From an uncultured Lachnospiraceae bacterium (GTDB taxonomy: Bacteria; Bacillota; Clostridia; Lachnospirales; Lachnospiraceae), in assembly GCA_910588405.1 (NCBI GenBank), contig CAJUPT010000007.1, positions 77,624 through 87,759 on the forward strand: 10,136 nt of DNA. Direction: 5' to 3'. Position numbers and translations under genes: made by a program. The notes under the pieces were generated by a model, which saw only the letters and a program-made list of their open reading frames with translations, had not been told where the DNA came from and ran no database searches. Below, piece by piece: positions 5,525-10,136 of the stretch. The first letter of the stretch is position 1. Each line of letters opens with the position of its first letter.

Positions 5525-6130
5525 ATGCCATACAGATTCAAGGAAGCCATGCTCCAGGCCGGCTATTCCGTCGCCCAGGTGGCCGACGCGCTCCAGGTGT
5601 CGGAGATCACGGTACGCAGCTGGAACAACCACCATAAAAAACCGCCGATTGACACCTTATGCAGGCTGGCTGACTTATACAACGTCACTACGGACTATCT
5701 CCTGGGAAGGCCCGGCCCATCCCAGGCATTGAGCCTGCAGGCCCGGCCTGTCCCCGCGGAATCCCTGCGGCTGCTCCACGGCTGCCCGGTCTGGGAAGAA
5801 CGAAACGGCTGGGGGCTTGTGGACGCCATACGCCAGCAGATCCTTTTCGTGGACGGCCGGGCGGTTCCTTTCCCGGACACGGCGCAGGTTTCCGCCCTGC
5901 CGCCTGCCCTCGCTATGGGATATTACCCGTTGGAAAAACCCATCCCCCATTCCGGGCTTGGCCGGCATGGGCAGGTATGGGTTTCCCCGGTTGGCGTACC
6001 CCCGGATATCCAGCGGGAGCTCCAGGGCTGGTACCATGTCCATGACCGGTACGTGGAAAATGAGCTCCGGCAGCGCTTTTACTTTGACAATTATGGCAGC
6101 AAATGGCTGGCATTTGAGGGGGAATTGTAA
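5525..6130 (+). CDS. XRE-family regulator with uncharacterised C-terminal domain
   Basis: The product is 201 residues. An N-terminal helix-turn-helix (about 4-62) contains YSVAQVADALQVSEITVRSW and ends in the family-typical NVTTDYLLGRP. After a short Pro/Ala linker, residues 75-201 form a separate domain I do not recognise. It is rich in Trp, Tyr, Gly and Pro, with WEERNGWGLVDAIRQQILFVDG and a C-terminal RQRFYFDNYGSKWLAFEGEL that looks like beta-structure and may sense a ligand or mediate oligomerisation. The start is fixed by AGGAGG 8 nt upstream; an in-frame extension to 5465 would run through the promoter. The truncated XRE gene follows 18 bp downstream on the same strand, so the two were probably one operon. 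The divergent recombinase is a likely target. Confidence 0.85.
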   Translation: MPYRFKEAMLQAGYSVAQVADALQVSEITVRSWNNHHKKPPIDTLCRLADLYNVTTDYLLGRPGPSQALSLQARPVPAESLRLLHGCPVWEERNGWGLVDAIRQQILFVDGRAVPFPDTAQVSALPPALAMGYYPLEKPIPHSGLGRHGQVWVSPVGVPPDIQRELQGWYHVHDRYVENELRQRFYFDNYGSKWLAFEGEL

Positions 6131-6148
6131 TACTGGGGAGAATACGCT

Positions 6149-6307
6149 ATGCAGTGGGTATTAACAGACATTCCTTTGGGCAGGAACATTCAGTCAATAC
6201 GGATGGAAAAGGGCATGACGCAAATGCAGGTCGCAGAACAGCTGCAGCTGATGGGGAGCATGATGTCACGCAGCACGCTGGCGAATATCGAGGCTGGCAG
6301 GCGGAAC
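6149..6307 (+). pseudogene. truncated small XRE repressor gene
   Basis: An ATG at 6149 with GGGGAG 8 nt upstream opens a reading frame beginning MQWVLTDIPLGRNI. It matches the Cro/CI fold through QLQLMGSMMSRSTLANIEAG and then RRN at 6305-6307. In the 87-residue relative at 4107 the same point is followed by about 30 more residues that complete the domain. Here the frame continues to 6439 with unrelated residues, antisense to the sigma-factor gene whose stop is at 6316. The last helices are therefore missing and the protein is unlikely to fold normally. A deletion or recombination junction near 6308 is the simplest reading. A functional short product is less likely. Confidence 0.75.
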
Positions 6308-6315
6308 TCCTATTG

Positions 6316-6858
6316 TCACTTCCCAGCCGTGCGCAATATACCCGGCTGGTCCTTTAAATACCTCCTGGCCCTTGTCATCCACATGCGCACCGTGCCGGGC
6401 CGTGCCCCCATGATCAGCCCCACTTCCCGGCTGCCGTAACCCTGTGCCGACAGCTCCAGCGCCCTGATCCCAAAAGAAACGGCCCCTCCCGCCCTCTCCC
6501 TGGCTGATGACAGCGCATCCCGCAGTTCCCGCGCGTATGCCTGCTCCCAGGCAGCGCTGTCTTTCACCGGCCCTTCCCTGTTTTCCAGGCCTGCCAGTTC
6601 CCGGCGGCTCATCCTGCCCTGCCTGGCCAGCGCGCCGCTGATCTCATTCCAGATCAGCCTGTAAGCATAGGTAGAAAAGCAGCCCCCGCCCCTGTCTGTC
6701 ACGGCCGCTTTGCACAGGCCGACACAGCCCGTCTGGAACAGGTCCTCAAAACTCATCATCCCCGGCCTGCCAAGGCCGTGTACCCTGTCCTTTATGACTT
6801 TGCCCACCAGCCCCATGTTTTCTTCCGCTTTTTTCCTCTGCTCCTCGTTCAGCCGCAT
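6316..6858 (-). CDS. small sigma-70-like RNA polymerase sigma factor
   Basis: The product is 180 residues. Region 2 is seen at about 9-80 (NMGLVGKVIKDRV, FEDLFQTGCVGLCKAAV, FSTYAYRLIWNEI), covering core binding and -10 recognition. Region 4 is at about 112-168, with the helix-turn-helix GYGSREVGLIMGARPGTVRMW. Region 3 is nearly absent, as in compact alternative or mobile-element sigma factors. It starts inside the end of the zinc-finger gene with a 10-bp overlap (stop at 6849, ATG at 6858) and GGGGGTGAGG just upstream, so the two are translationally coupled. Its target promoters are unknown. The C-terminus lies at the junction with the truncated XRE gene, so its last ten or so residues (PGILRTAGK) may be altered. 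An autonomous element-specific transcription program is the inferred role. Confidence 0.85.
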   Translation of the reverse strand: MRLNEEQRKKAEENMGLVGKVIKDRVHGLGRPGMMSFEDLFQTGCVGLCKAAVTDRGGGCFSTYAYRLIWNEISGALARQGRMSRRELAGLENREGPVKDSAAWEQAYARELRDALSSARERAGGAVSFGIRALELSAQGYGSREVGLIMGARPGTVRMWMTRARRYLKDQPGILRTAGK

Positions 6859-7319
6859 GCGGCCTCACCCCCTTCCCCATCCCATAAGCGGTGTGCCGGA
6901 TACCATATCCGTTTCCGCTCCAGCAGCTTTTTGCTCTCCTCAATAACCACCTGGCAGTAATACTCCCCCAGGTACCCAATGTGCGCCTGGGACAACGGGG
7001 CGCTGATGACCTCCGCCAGCCAGCAGTACGCCTCCTGCTTGCCCATATAACCGCTTTTGTACAGCCGGTCAAAATATCGGTGGGCCTCCGCGCGCAGGGC
7101 ACGCAGCTTCCGGTCCGCCATGGTCCCCACGGGGATATCCGTCCCGGGCTGCACGCGCACGTAAGCATCACACTGCGGATAATTCCGGCACACATACAGC
7201 CAGGTTCCCCGCCTGTTGTCATGATAAATACCATCCGCGCTGCGCAGTACCACCGGGCTGCCACAGTACGGACACCGCATCGGGATGTTCCCCGCACCCC
7301 TTCGTTTCTTTTTCTTCAT
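6849..7319 (-). CDS. zinc-finger-containing protein, DUF3268 type
   Basis: The product is 156 residues. After a Lys/Arg-rich start comes a four-cysteine zinc site, MRCPYCG (Cys16, Cys19) and VCRNYPQC (Cys44, Cys50). The family-typical DAYVRVQPGTDIPVGTMAD and LRALRAEAHRYFDRLY follow. The order and spacing fit the zinc-finger DUF3268 family known from prophages and mobile elements of Firmicutes. Its biochemical role is not established, but nucleic-acid binding is likely. Residues 90-140 form a helical C-terminal part (KQEAYCWLAEVI, CQVVIEESKKLLERKRI). The ATG at 7319 has GGGAG 7 nt upstream. It overlaps the sigma-factor gene downstream. Transcription probably comes from the promoter at 7605-7633 through a long structured leader. 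Confidence 0.85.
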   Translation of the reverse strand: MKKKKRRGAGNIPMRCPYCGSPVVLRSADGIYHDNRRGTWLYVCRNYPQCDAYVRVQPGTDIPVGTMADRKLRALRAEAHRYFDRLYKSGYMGKQEAYCWLAEVISAPLSQAHIGYLGEYYCQVVIEESKKLLERKRIWYPAHRLWDGEGGEAACG

Positions 7320-7346
7320 CCTGTACTCCCATCAAAACAATTTTAA

Positions 7347-7360
7347 AATCCTTTCGGATT
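7347..7360 (-). terminator. short hairpin with GAAA loop before the zinc-finger gene
   Basis: On the minus strand AATCC, a GAAA tetraloop and GGATT form a short hairpin followed by TTAAAATTG. The stem is weak for a terminator. It lies 28 nt upstream of the zinc-finger start, where it may act as a leader hairpin that affects mRNA stability or readthrough. Confidence 0.3.
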
Positions 7361-7368
7361 CGGGCATC

Positions 7369-7598
7369 AAAAAAGCCGGAGGGCGCCAGACAACAGCAGG
7401 ACCAGCCCGGGAACAGTCCCCGGATCATAACCCTTTCTGTTTTCTGAGCAGCCTTCCGGCATAATATTCAAAGCAGCCTGCGTCGTTGTGGACCGCTCTG
7501 TGCGCAAAGTCCGTAACGGTTCCTTCCCCTCCGCGGGAAAGTCTGACGCCGGGAGCTCATCCGACGTACCGAAAGCCTGGGCGCAGGCCCCTTGCCAT
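7369..7598 (-). ncRNA. candidate structured leader or small RNA
   Basis: This stretch of about 230 nt lies between a strong leftward promoter and the zinc-finger gene and has no supported coding region. Hairpins read on the minus strand are 7588-7575 (GCCTG/CAGGC), 7541-7523 (7 bp), 7509-7496 (5 bp) and 7423-7407 (7 bp, 3-nt loop). An outer pairing of GCCGGAAGGC (7460-7451) with GCCCTCCGGC (7384-7375) is followed directly by six T residues (7374-7369). It could be an attenuating leader or riboswitch-like element, or a separate small RNA ending at the T tract. It matches no RNA class I know by eye. The promoter start and the U tract define the proposed ends. Confidence 0.45.
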
Positions 7599-7604
7599 GG
7601 TCTA

Positions 7605-7633
7605 ATCATACCACATGTTCGATTGCTTGTCAA
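7605..7633 (-). promoter_or_regulatory. strong sigma-A promoter, leftward
   Basis: The minus strand reads TTGACA (7633-7628), exactly 17 bp, then TATGAT (7610-7605). This is the best promoter match in the window. The -35 box overlaps the end of an ATACT-N3-AGTAT operator, so a repressor bound there would block it. It should drive the structured leader, the zinc-finger gene and the sigma factor. Confidence 0.85.
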
Positions 7634-7650
7634 TACTTTCAGTATCATTT
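7632..7650. promoter_or_regulatory. operator A at the leftward promoter
   Basis: AATACTTTCAGTATCATTT contains the palindrome ATACT-TTC-AGTAT and overlaps the -35 box. The same 19-bp pattern recurs 39 bp away at 7671-7689, differing only in the three central bases. This is typical of paired sites for an XRE-like repressor; the protein that binds is not known. Confidence 0.65.
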
Positions 7651-7670
7651 ATTTTAAGTTTTTGTTATAT

Positions 7671-7689
7671 AATACTAATAGTATCATTT
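7671..7689. promoter_or_regulatory. operator B upstream of the leftward promoter
   Basis: AATACTAATAGTATCATTT has the palindromic core ATACT-AAT-AGTAT and matches operator A outside the spacer. It is placed about 38 bp upstream of the -35 box, so a second bound dimer could cooperate with the one at operator A or loop the DNA. Confidence 0.65.
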
Positions 7690-7704
7690 TCAGGAAAACA
7701 GCGC

Positions 7705-7764
7705 TTTTCCGAGCCAGTCTGGGGGAAAGGCGTATTTTTCTAAGCCGGTTTGGGGGAAATACGG
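7705..7764. repeat. two 30-bp tandem repeats with GGGGGAAA core
   Basis: The 30-bp unit at 7705-7734 is repeated at 7735-7764 with several substitutions. Both contain AGCC-R-GT-Y-TGGGGGAAA. An inverted half-copy, TTTCCCCAAACCGGC, follows at 7765-7779. The array lies between the operator pair and the stop codon of the 159-residue protein gene. It may be a set of protein-binding sites or hairpin-forming RNA. Confidence 0.65.
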
Positions 7765-7779
7765 TTTCCCCAAACCGGC
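7744..7779 (-). terminator. strong hairpin directly after a stop codon
   Basis: Arms 7779-7765 and 7759-7744 pair over 15 bp with a single bulged base and a short loop (CCGTA on the minus strand). The hairpin begins 1 base after the stop codon of the gene at 7780-8259. Only TTAGAAAAAT follows, so a classical U tract is missing. It may end or stabilise the upstream transcript. Confidence 0.5.
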
Positions 7780-8259
7780 CTACAAGGCCAGCAGCCTCTT
7801 TTTCCTGACCAGACCCAAAACTGTCTTTACTGCTTTCCCCTCAGCATCCTCCCTTCCGGCCCGGCCTGACGAAACCGCCCCCGTTTCCATCAGCCCGGCA
7901 AGCCCACTGACCGTAAAACAAGCGCCTTTTTTTACGGCCCATCCGAAAACCTGCCGTTCCGCCCCGAATATGGGGAAACGGAACCCTGACGCCCTGGCCG
8001 CGCAAAATTCGCAGCGGCCCAGTATCTCCCGGACCGAATCCACGTCCTCCTGTTCCTCCGCGACAGCCGTCCCCATACGCACCAGGCGCCGGAGCATCCG
8101 TTTTTCATATGGCGTATTGACAAACGCCGGGCGGAACCGTCCATTCAGCCATAACGCCGCCTCCATACCCGTCAGCAGAAAATCCTTCCCGCCACGTACC
8201 ACCCACAGCCTGTATTCCGTCGCGTCCTGCCTCGCCACGCCTCTTGATAGATAAACCAT
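7780..8259 (-). CDS. uncharacterised 159-residue protein
   Basis: I do not recognise the family. The product starts MVYLSRGVARQDATEYRLWV. It has a possible winged-helix-like stretch at about 26-66 (DFLLTGMEAALWLNG, then TPYEKRMLRRLVRMG), an acidic segment (EEQEDVDSVREIL, 68-80), a CEFC pair at 83-86, and a basic C-terminus (VRKKRLLAL). No signal peptide or membrane span is visible. The ATG at 8259 is preferred over 8274 because AGAGGTG lies 5 nt upstream. The gene follows the possible 33-residue ORF with only a few bases between them. A strong hairpin sits directly after its stop. The layout suggests an accessory protein of the same mobile-element cluster as the sigma factor, with regulation or DNA binding as a guess. 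Confidence 0.7.
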   Translation of the reverse strand: MVYLSRGVARQDATEYRLWVVRGGKDFLLTGMEAALWLNGRFRPAFVNTPYEKRMLRRLVRMGTAVAEEQEDVDSVREILGRCEFCAARASGFRFPIFGAERQVFGWAVKKGACFTVSGLAGLMETGAVSSGRAGREDAEGKAVKTVLGLVRKKRLLAL

Positions 8260-8263
8260 CCTG

Positions 8264-8365
8264 TCACCTCTCATGTTTTATCCCTATTACACGGCTGCGG
8301 CGCAGATACCGCAACAGAATGCCATACCATGCCGTGTGGAAACGGATACGGCCCACGCGGATCAT
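8264..8365 (-). CDS. possible 33-residue basic peptide
   Basis: A short frame fills the gap between the tail-anchored protein gene (stop at 8382) and the 159-residue protein gene (start at 8259). The peptide begins MIRVGRIRFHTAWYGILLRY and is strongly basic, with a short hydrophobic middle. Its TGA overlaps the ribosome binding site of the next gene, which would couple the two. The ATG has only CCAGG immediately before it, so initiation would be weak unless coupled to the preceding stop 16 nt upstream. It could be chance. Confidence 0.35.
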   Translation of the reverse strand: MIRVGRIRFHTAWYGILLRYLRRSRVIGIKHER

Positions 8366-8381
8366 CCTGGCAGGTACGGGC

Positions 8382-8672
8382 TCACACCAGATACATAATG
8401 GCGATGCATACCGCCGCCGCAAGGAGCATCCCGCCCACAACCAGAGCTACCCGTTTTAGCAGTTCCCTGTCCAGCCCTTCCGCCGGCCTCCCGGCATCAT
8501 CCGGCAGGATGTCATCATAATAACCATCGTATCCATCATCTCCTCCCCCGTCTTCCGGCAGCATACCGGGCTCCCGGCCGCCCGGTGTTTCATTTCCCCG
8601 CCGTTTCCTTCCCCATCTTCCAGTTAATTTTTCAGCAGCCCAATGCCTGCGCTTTCTCCATTTCCCTTTCAA
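8382..8672 (-). CDS. small tail-anchored membrane protein
   Basis: The product is 96 residues from a TTG start. The N-terminus (1-26) is very basic (KWRKRRH and GRKRRG). An acidic Asp/Gly/Tyr-rich segment follows at 40-59 (DGGGDDGYDGYYDDILPDD). A single hydrophobic helix fills the C-terminus at 75-96 (VALVVGGMLLAAAVCIAIMY). With no signal peptide, it is probably anchored in the membrane by its tail with the charged part in the cytoplasm. The TTG at 8672 has AAGGAGG 9 nt upstream and no in-frame ATG occurs before residue 37. It is first in the minus-strand cluster leading to the 159-residue gene. Its function is unknown. Confidence 0.7.
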   Translation of the reverse strand: MKGKWRKRRHWAAEKLTGRWGRKRRGNETPGGREPGMLPEDGGGDDGYDGYYDDILPDDAGRPAEGLDRELLKRVALVVGGMLLAAAVCIAIMYLV

Positions 8673-8931
8673 TCAGTCCATCCTCCTTTTCTCATGGCCC
8701 GCCTATCCGGCGGCGTCCATTCTTCCGTTTACGGGCCCGCTCCTGCCAAAATTCCTTCCCGAAGTTTCAGTAAAATCTACCCGCGTCCCCGGCAGGAACC
8801 ATACGAGGCGCGGCGCCAACGCGTTTTGCCGGTTATCCCATAAAAAAACACCATCCATCAGGACGGCGCCGTGGCATGTGATGTTTCCCCAACTCACTGC
8901 AGGGCACGCGAACCCACACACCGGCATGTTA
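8673..8931 (-). other. long leader with no clear gene
   Basis: About 260 nt separate the candidate promoter at 8932-8960 from the TTG start at 8672. A frame of 51 codons (8703-8858) is open but has no ribosome binding site and its product resembles nothing I know. No known riboswitch motif was seen. The stretch may simply be an untranslated leader or the edge of the mobile region. Confidence 0.4.
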
Positions 8932-8960
8932 AGCATAGCAGATTTTCATTTCCCAGTCAT
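8932..8960 (-). promoter_or_regulatory. candidate promoter of the tail-anchored protein gene
   Basis: The minus strand reads ATGACT (8960-8955), a 17-bp spacer, then TATGCT (8937-8932). Each box matches sigma-A consensus at four of six positions and the spacing is ideal. It is the only reasonable promoter found upstream of the gene at 8672. Confidence 0.4.
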
Positions 8961-8969
8961 CGGCAGCAC

Positions 8970-8991
8970 TGTGCCATTTTTGTGCCATTTC
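8970..8991. repeat. 11-bp tandem direct repeat
   Basis: TGTGCCATTTT at 8970-8980 is followed directly by TGTGCCATTTC at 8981-8991. The 11-bp period is about one helical turn. It lies 112 bp upstream of the rightward recombinase and may be a binding site for that enzyme or a regulator. It is short enough that chance cannot be excluded. Confidence 0.5.
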
Positions 8992-9102
8992 ACTGTTGGG
9001 ACGATACAAAGAATAAAAGTTCTGTAAAATATTACGTTCATCTATTACAAAGCCATCTGAAACGGAAGATTTTTGATAGACTAATACAAAAACGGAGGAA
9101 GT

Positions 9103-10029
9103 ATGACCATGACCCACTTACAAGCACAGATTGACAGCTACCTGGAATACTGCCGATGCCAAAAACGGCTGGACAGCAAAACCCTGAAGGCATACCGGAC
9201 CGACCTGGCGCAGTTTTCCAGCCAGATCCCTCCTGTGGACGCCCCCAATATCACGCCGGAAATACTTGAGAATTTCATTGCCGGCCTTCACCAGGCATAC
9301 AAGCCCCGGACAGCAAAACGGAAAATCGCCACGCTAAAGGCATTTTTCCACTATCTCGAATACAGGGAGCAGATCGAAAAGAACCCATTCAGCAGACTCC
9401 GGATCAAATTCCGTGAGCCTTCTACCCTCCCCAAAACTATCCCCCTCAGCGCGGTAGAATCATTCCTTCGGGTTATTTACAAGCAGCACAGGAATGGAAA
9501 AACGGATTACCAGAGAAAAAGCGCCCTCCGTGATGCCGCTGTCATTGAAACGCTTTTCTCCACTGGGATGCGGATCTCGGAGCTTTGCTCCCTGAATACA
9601 GGCGATGTCAATACGGAGGACGGGAACATCCTGATCAACGGAAAAGGCTCCAAGGAAAGGCGGATACAAATCGGAAACAGCGATGTCATCCATCTCCTGA
9701 ATAAGTATAAAGCCCATTTTCTTCCTGAAATCCAACAATGCAGTCATTTTTTTGTCAGTATGGCCGGCAGGGCACTGACAGACCAGTCCGTCCGCAGAAT
9801 GATCAACAAATATACCGCCCTTGCCGCGATCGAGCTGCATATCACCCCTCATATGTTCCGCCACACATTCGCGACCTGCCTTTTAGAGGCCGATGTAGAT
9901 ATCCGATACATACAGAAAATGCTGGGACACAGTTCCATTAATATCACTGAAATCTATACACACGTTGCCATGTCAAAACAGACAGATATCCTTGCCACAA
10001 AGCATCCGAGAAAAAATTTTCATATATAG
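9103..10029 (+). CDS. tyrosine recombinase of XerC/XerD type
   Basis: This 308-residue recombinase has the full family layout. The N-terminal SAM-like core-binding domain covers about 4-100 (DSYLEYCRCQKRLDSKTLKA, then TAKRKIATLKAFFHYLEY). The catalytic domain covers about 110-300, with Arg157 (STGMRISEL), Lys184 (GKGSKERR), His250 and Arg253 (TPHMFRHTF), His276 (MLGHSSI) and Tyr285 (EIYTHV). All catalytic residues are present, so it should be active. GGAGG lies 4 nt before the ATG at 9103; the next in-frame ATG at 9109 has better spacing and could be the true start. It is much closer to canonical XerC/D than the recombinase at 4407, so the two probably serve different elements. A terminator follows at 10041. 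It may be the integrase of an element extending beyond the window, or a housekeeping-like resolvase. Confidence 0.92.
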   Translation: MTMTHLQAQIDSYLEYCRCQKRLDSKTLKAYRTDLAQFSSQIPPVDAPNITPEILENFIAGLHQAYKPRTAKRKIATLKAFFHYLEYREQIEKNPFSRLRIKFREPSTLPKTIPLSAVESFLRVIYKQHRNGKTDYQRKSALRDAAVIETLFSTGMRISELCSLNTGDVNTEDGNILINGKGSKERRIQIGNSDVIHLLNKYKAHFLPEIQQCSHFFVSMAGRALTDQSVRRMINKYTALAAIELHITPHMFRHTFATCLLEADVDIRYIQKMLGHSSINITEIYTHVAMSKQTDILATKHPRKNFHI

Positions 10030-10040
10030 GGTAGCAAATA

Positions 10041-10081
10041 AACCCGACCCATGCAGATTTAGGAATGCATGGATCGGGGTT
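10041..10081 (+). terminator. terminator after the XerC/D-type gene
   Basis: AACCC-GA-CCATGCA pairs with TGCATGG-TC-GGGTT with two small bulges around a 10-nt loop. GTTTCAT follows. The stem is long but the T tract is short. It lies 11 bp past the recombinase stop. A terminator is the likely role, though imperfect palindromes beside recombinase genes can also be recombination sites. Confidence 0.6.
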
Positions 10082-10136
10082 GTTTCATAGGTTAAATATG
10101 AAATCTAATTGATAATAAAAAGTTATCCGTCATATT

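Noticed and set aside
7367..7648. 93-codon minus-strand frame in the structured leader
   Set aside because: Its first Met codons lie in or upstream of the promoter, no ribosome binding site precedes any later Met, and it ends in the terminator U tract.

Overview
The window looks like accessory chromosome from a moderate-GC clostridium, most likely a Lachnospiraceae-type gut Firmicute. The grounds are strong AGGAGG ribosome binding sites, sigma-A promoters of the TTGACA-17-TATAAT kind, a terminator-coupled cobalamin riboswitch, a CooT-family protein, and mobile-element genes of types common in that family. No rRNA, tRNA or CRISPR array was seen.

Positions 1-2370 form a minus-strand metal-related block. 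Two paralogous class I SAM methyltransferases (932-1732 and 181-948) overlap by 17 bp and are probably one operon. Upstream of them, with its own promoter and terminator, is a 63-residue CooT-type nickel-binding protein (2002-2193). A near-identical 20-bp GC-palindromic element occurs before the methyltransferase operon (1823-1842) and again at the left edge (9-28), where it probably precedes the next minus-strand gene. It resembles operators of the CsoR/RcnR/InrS metal-sensor family, so one metal-responsive regulon may link these genes.

Positions 2406-3800 hold a cobalamin riboswitch (3614-3768) followed by an intrinsic terminator (3529-3567). The first gene behind it encodes an unrecognised protein of about 323 residues. 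That protein has a CxxC core, an in-frame 36-bp tandem repeat coding a Gln/Glu/Pro/Trp-rich linker, and a cationic amphipathic C-terminal helix. A B12-controlled gene of unknown function is one of the two best leads here.

Positions 3800-8960 look like a mosaic mobile-element region. From left to right they contain: two copies of a palindromic operator; a small XRE repressor (4107-4370); a convergent tyrosine recombinase (4407-5237) with Lys in place of the first His of HxxR; a divergent promoter region with four copies of a 15-bp motif; an XRE regulator with an unknown C-terminal domain (5525-6130); and a second small XRE gene cut off at about 6307. The truncated gene abuts a minus-strand cluster of five candidate genes. 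In transcription order these are a tail-anchored acidic small protein (8382-8672), a possible 33-residue peptide (8264-8365), an unknown 159-residue protein (7780-8259), a zinc-finger protein (6849-7319) and a sigma-70-like factor (6316-6858). The last two share a separate strong promoter (7605-7633) flanked by two ATACT-N3-AGTAT operators. A leader of about 280 nt with several hairpins and an internal U-tract terminator candidate lies between that promoter and the zinc-finger gene. It may be an unrecognised regulatory RNA and is the other leading lead.

Positions 9103-10029 encode a complete XerC/XerD-like tyrosine recombinase with its own terminator, possibly from the end of another element.
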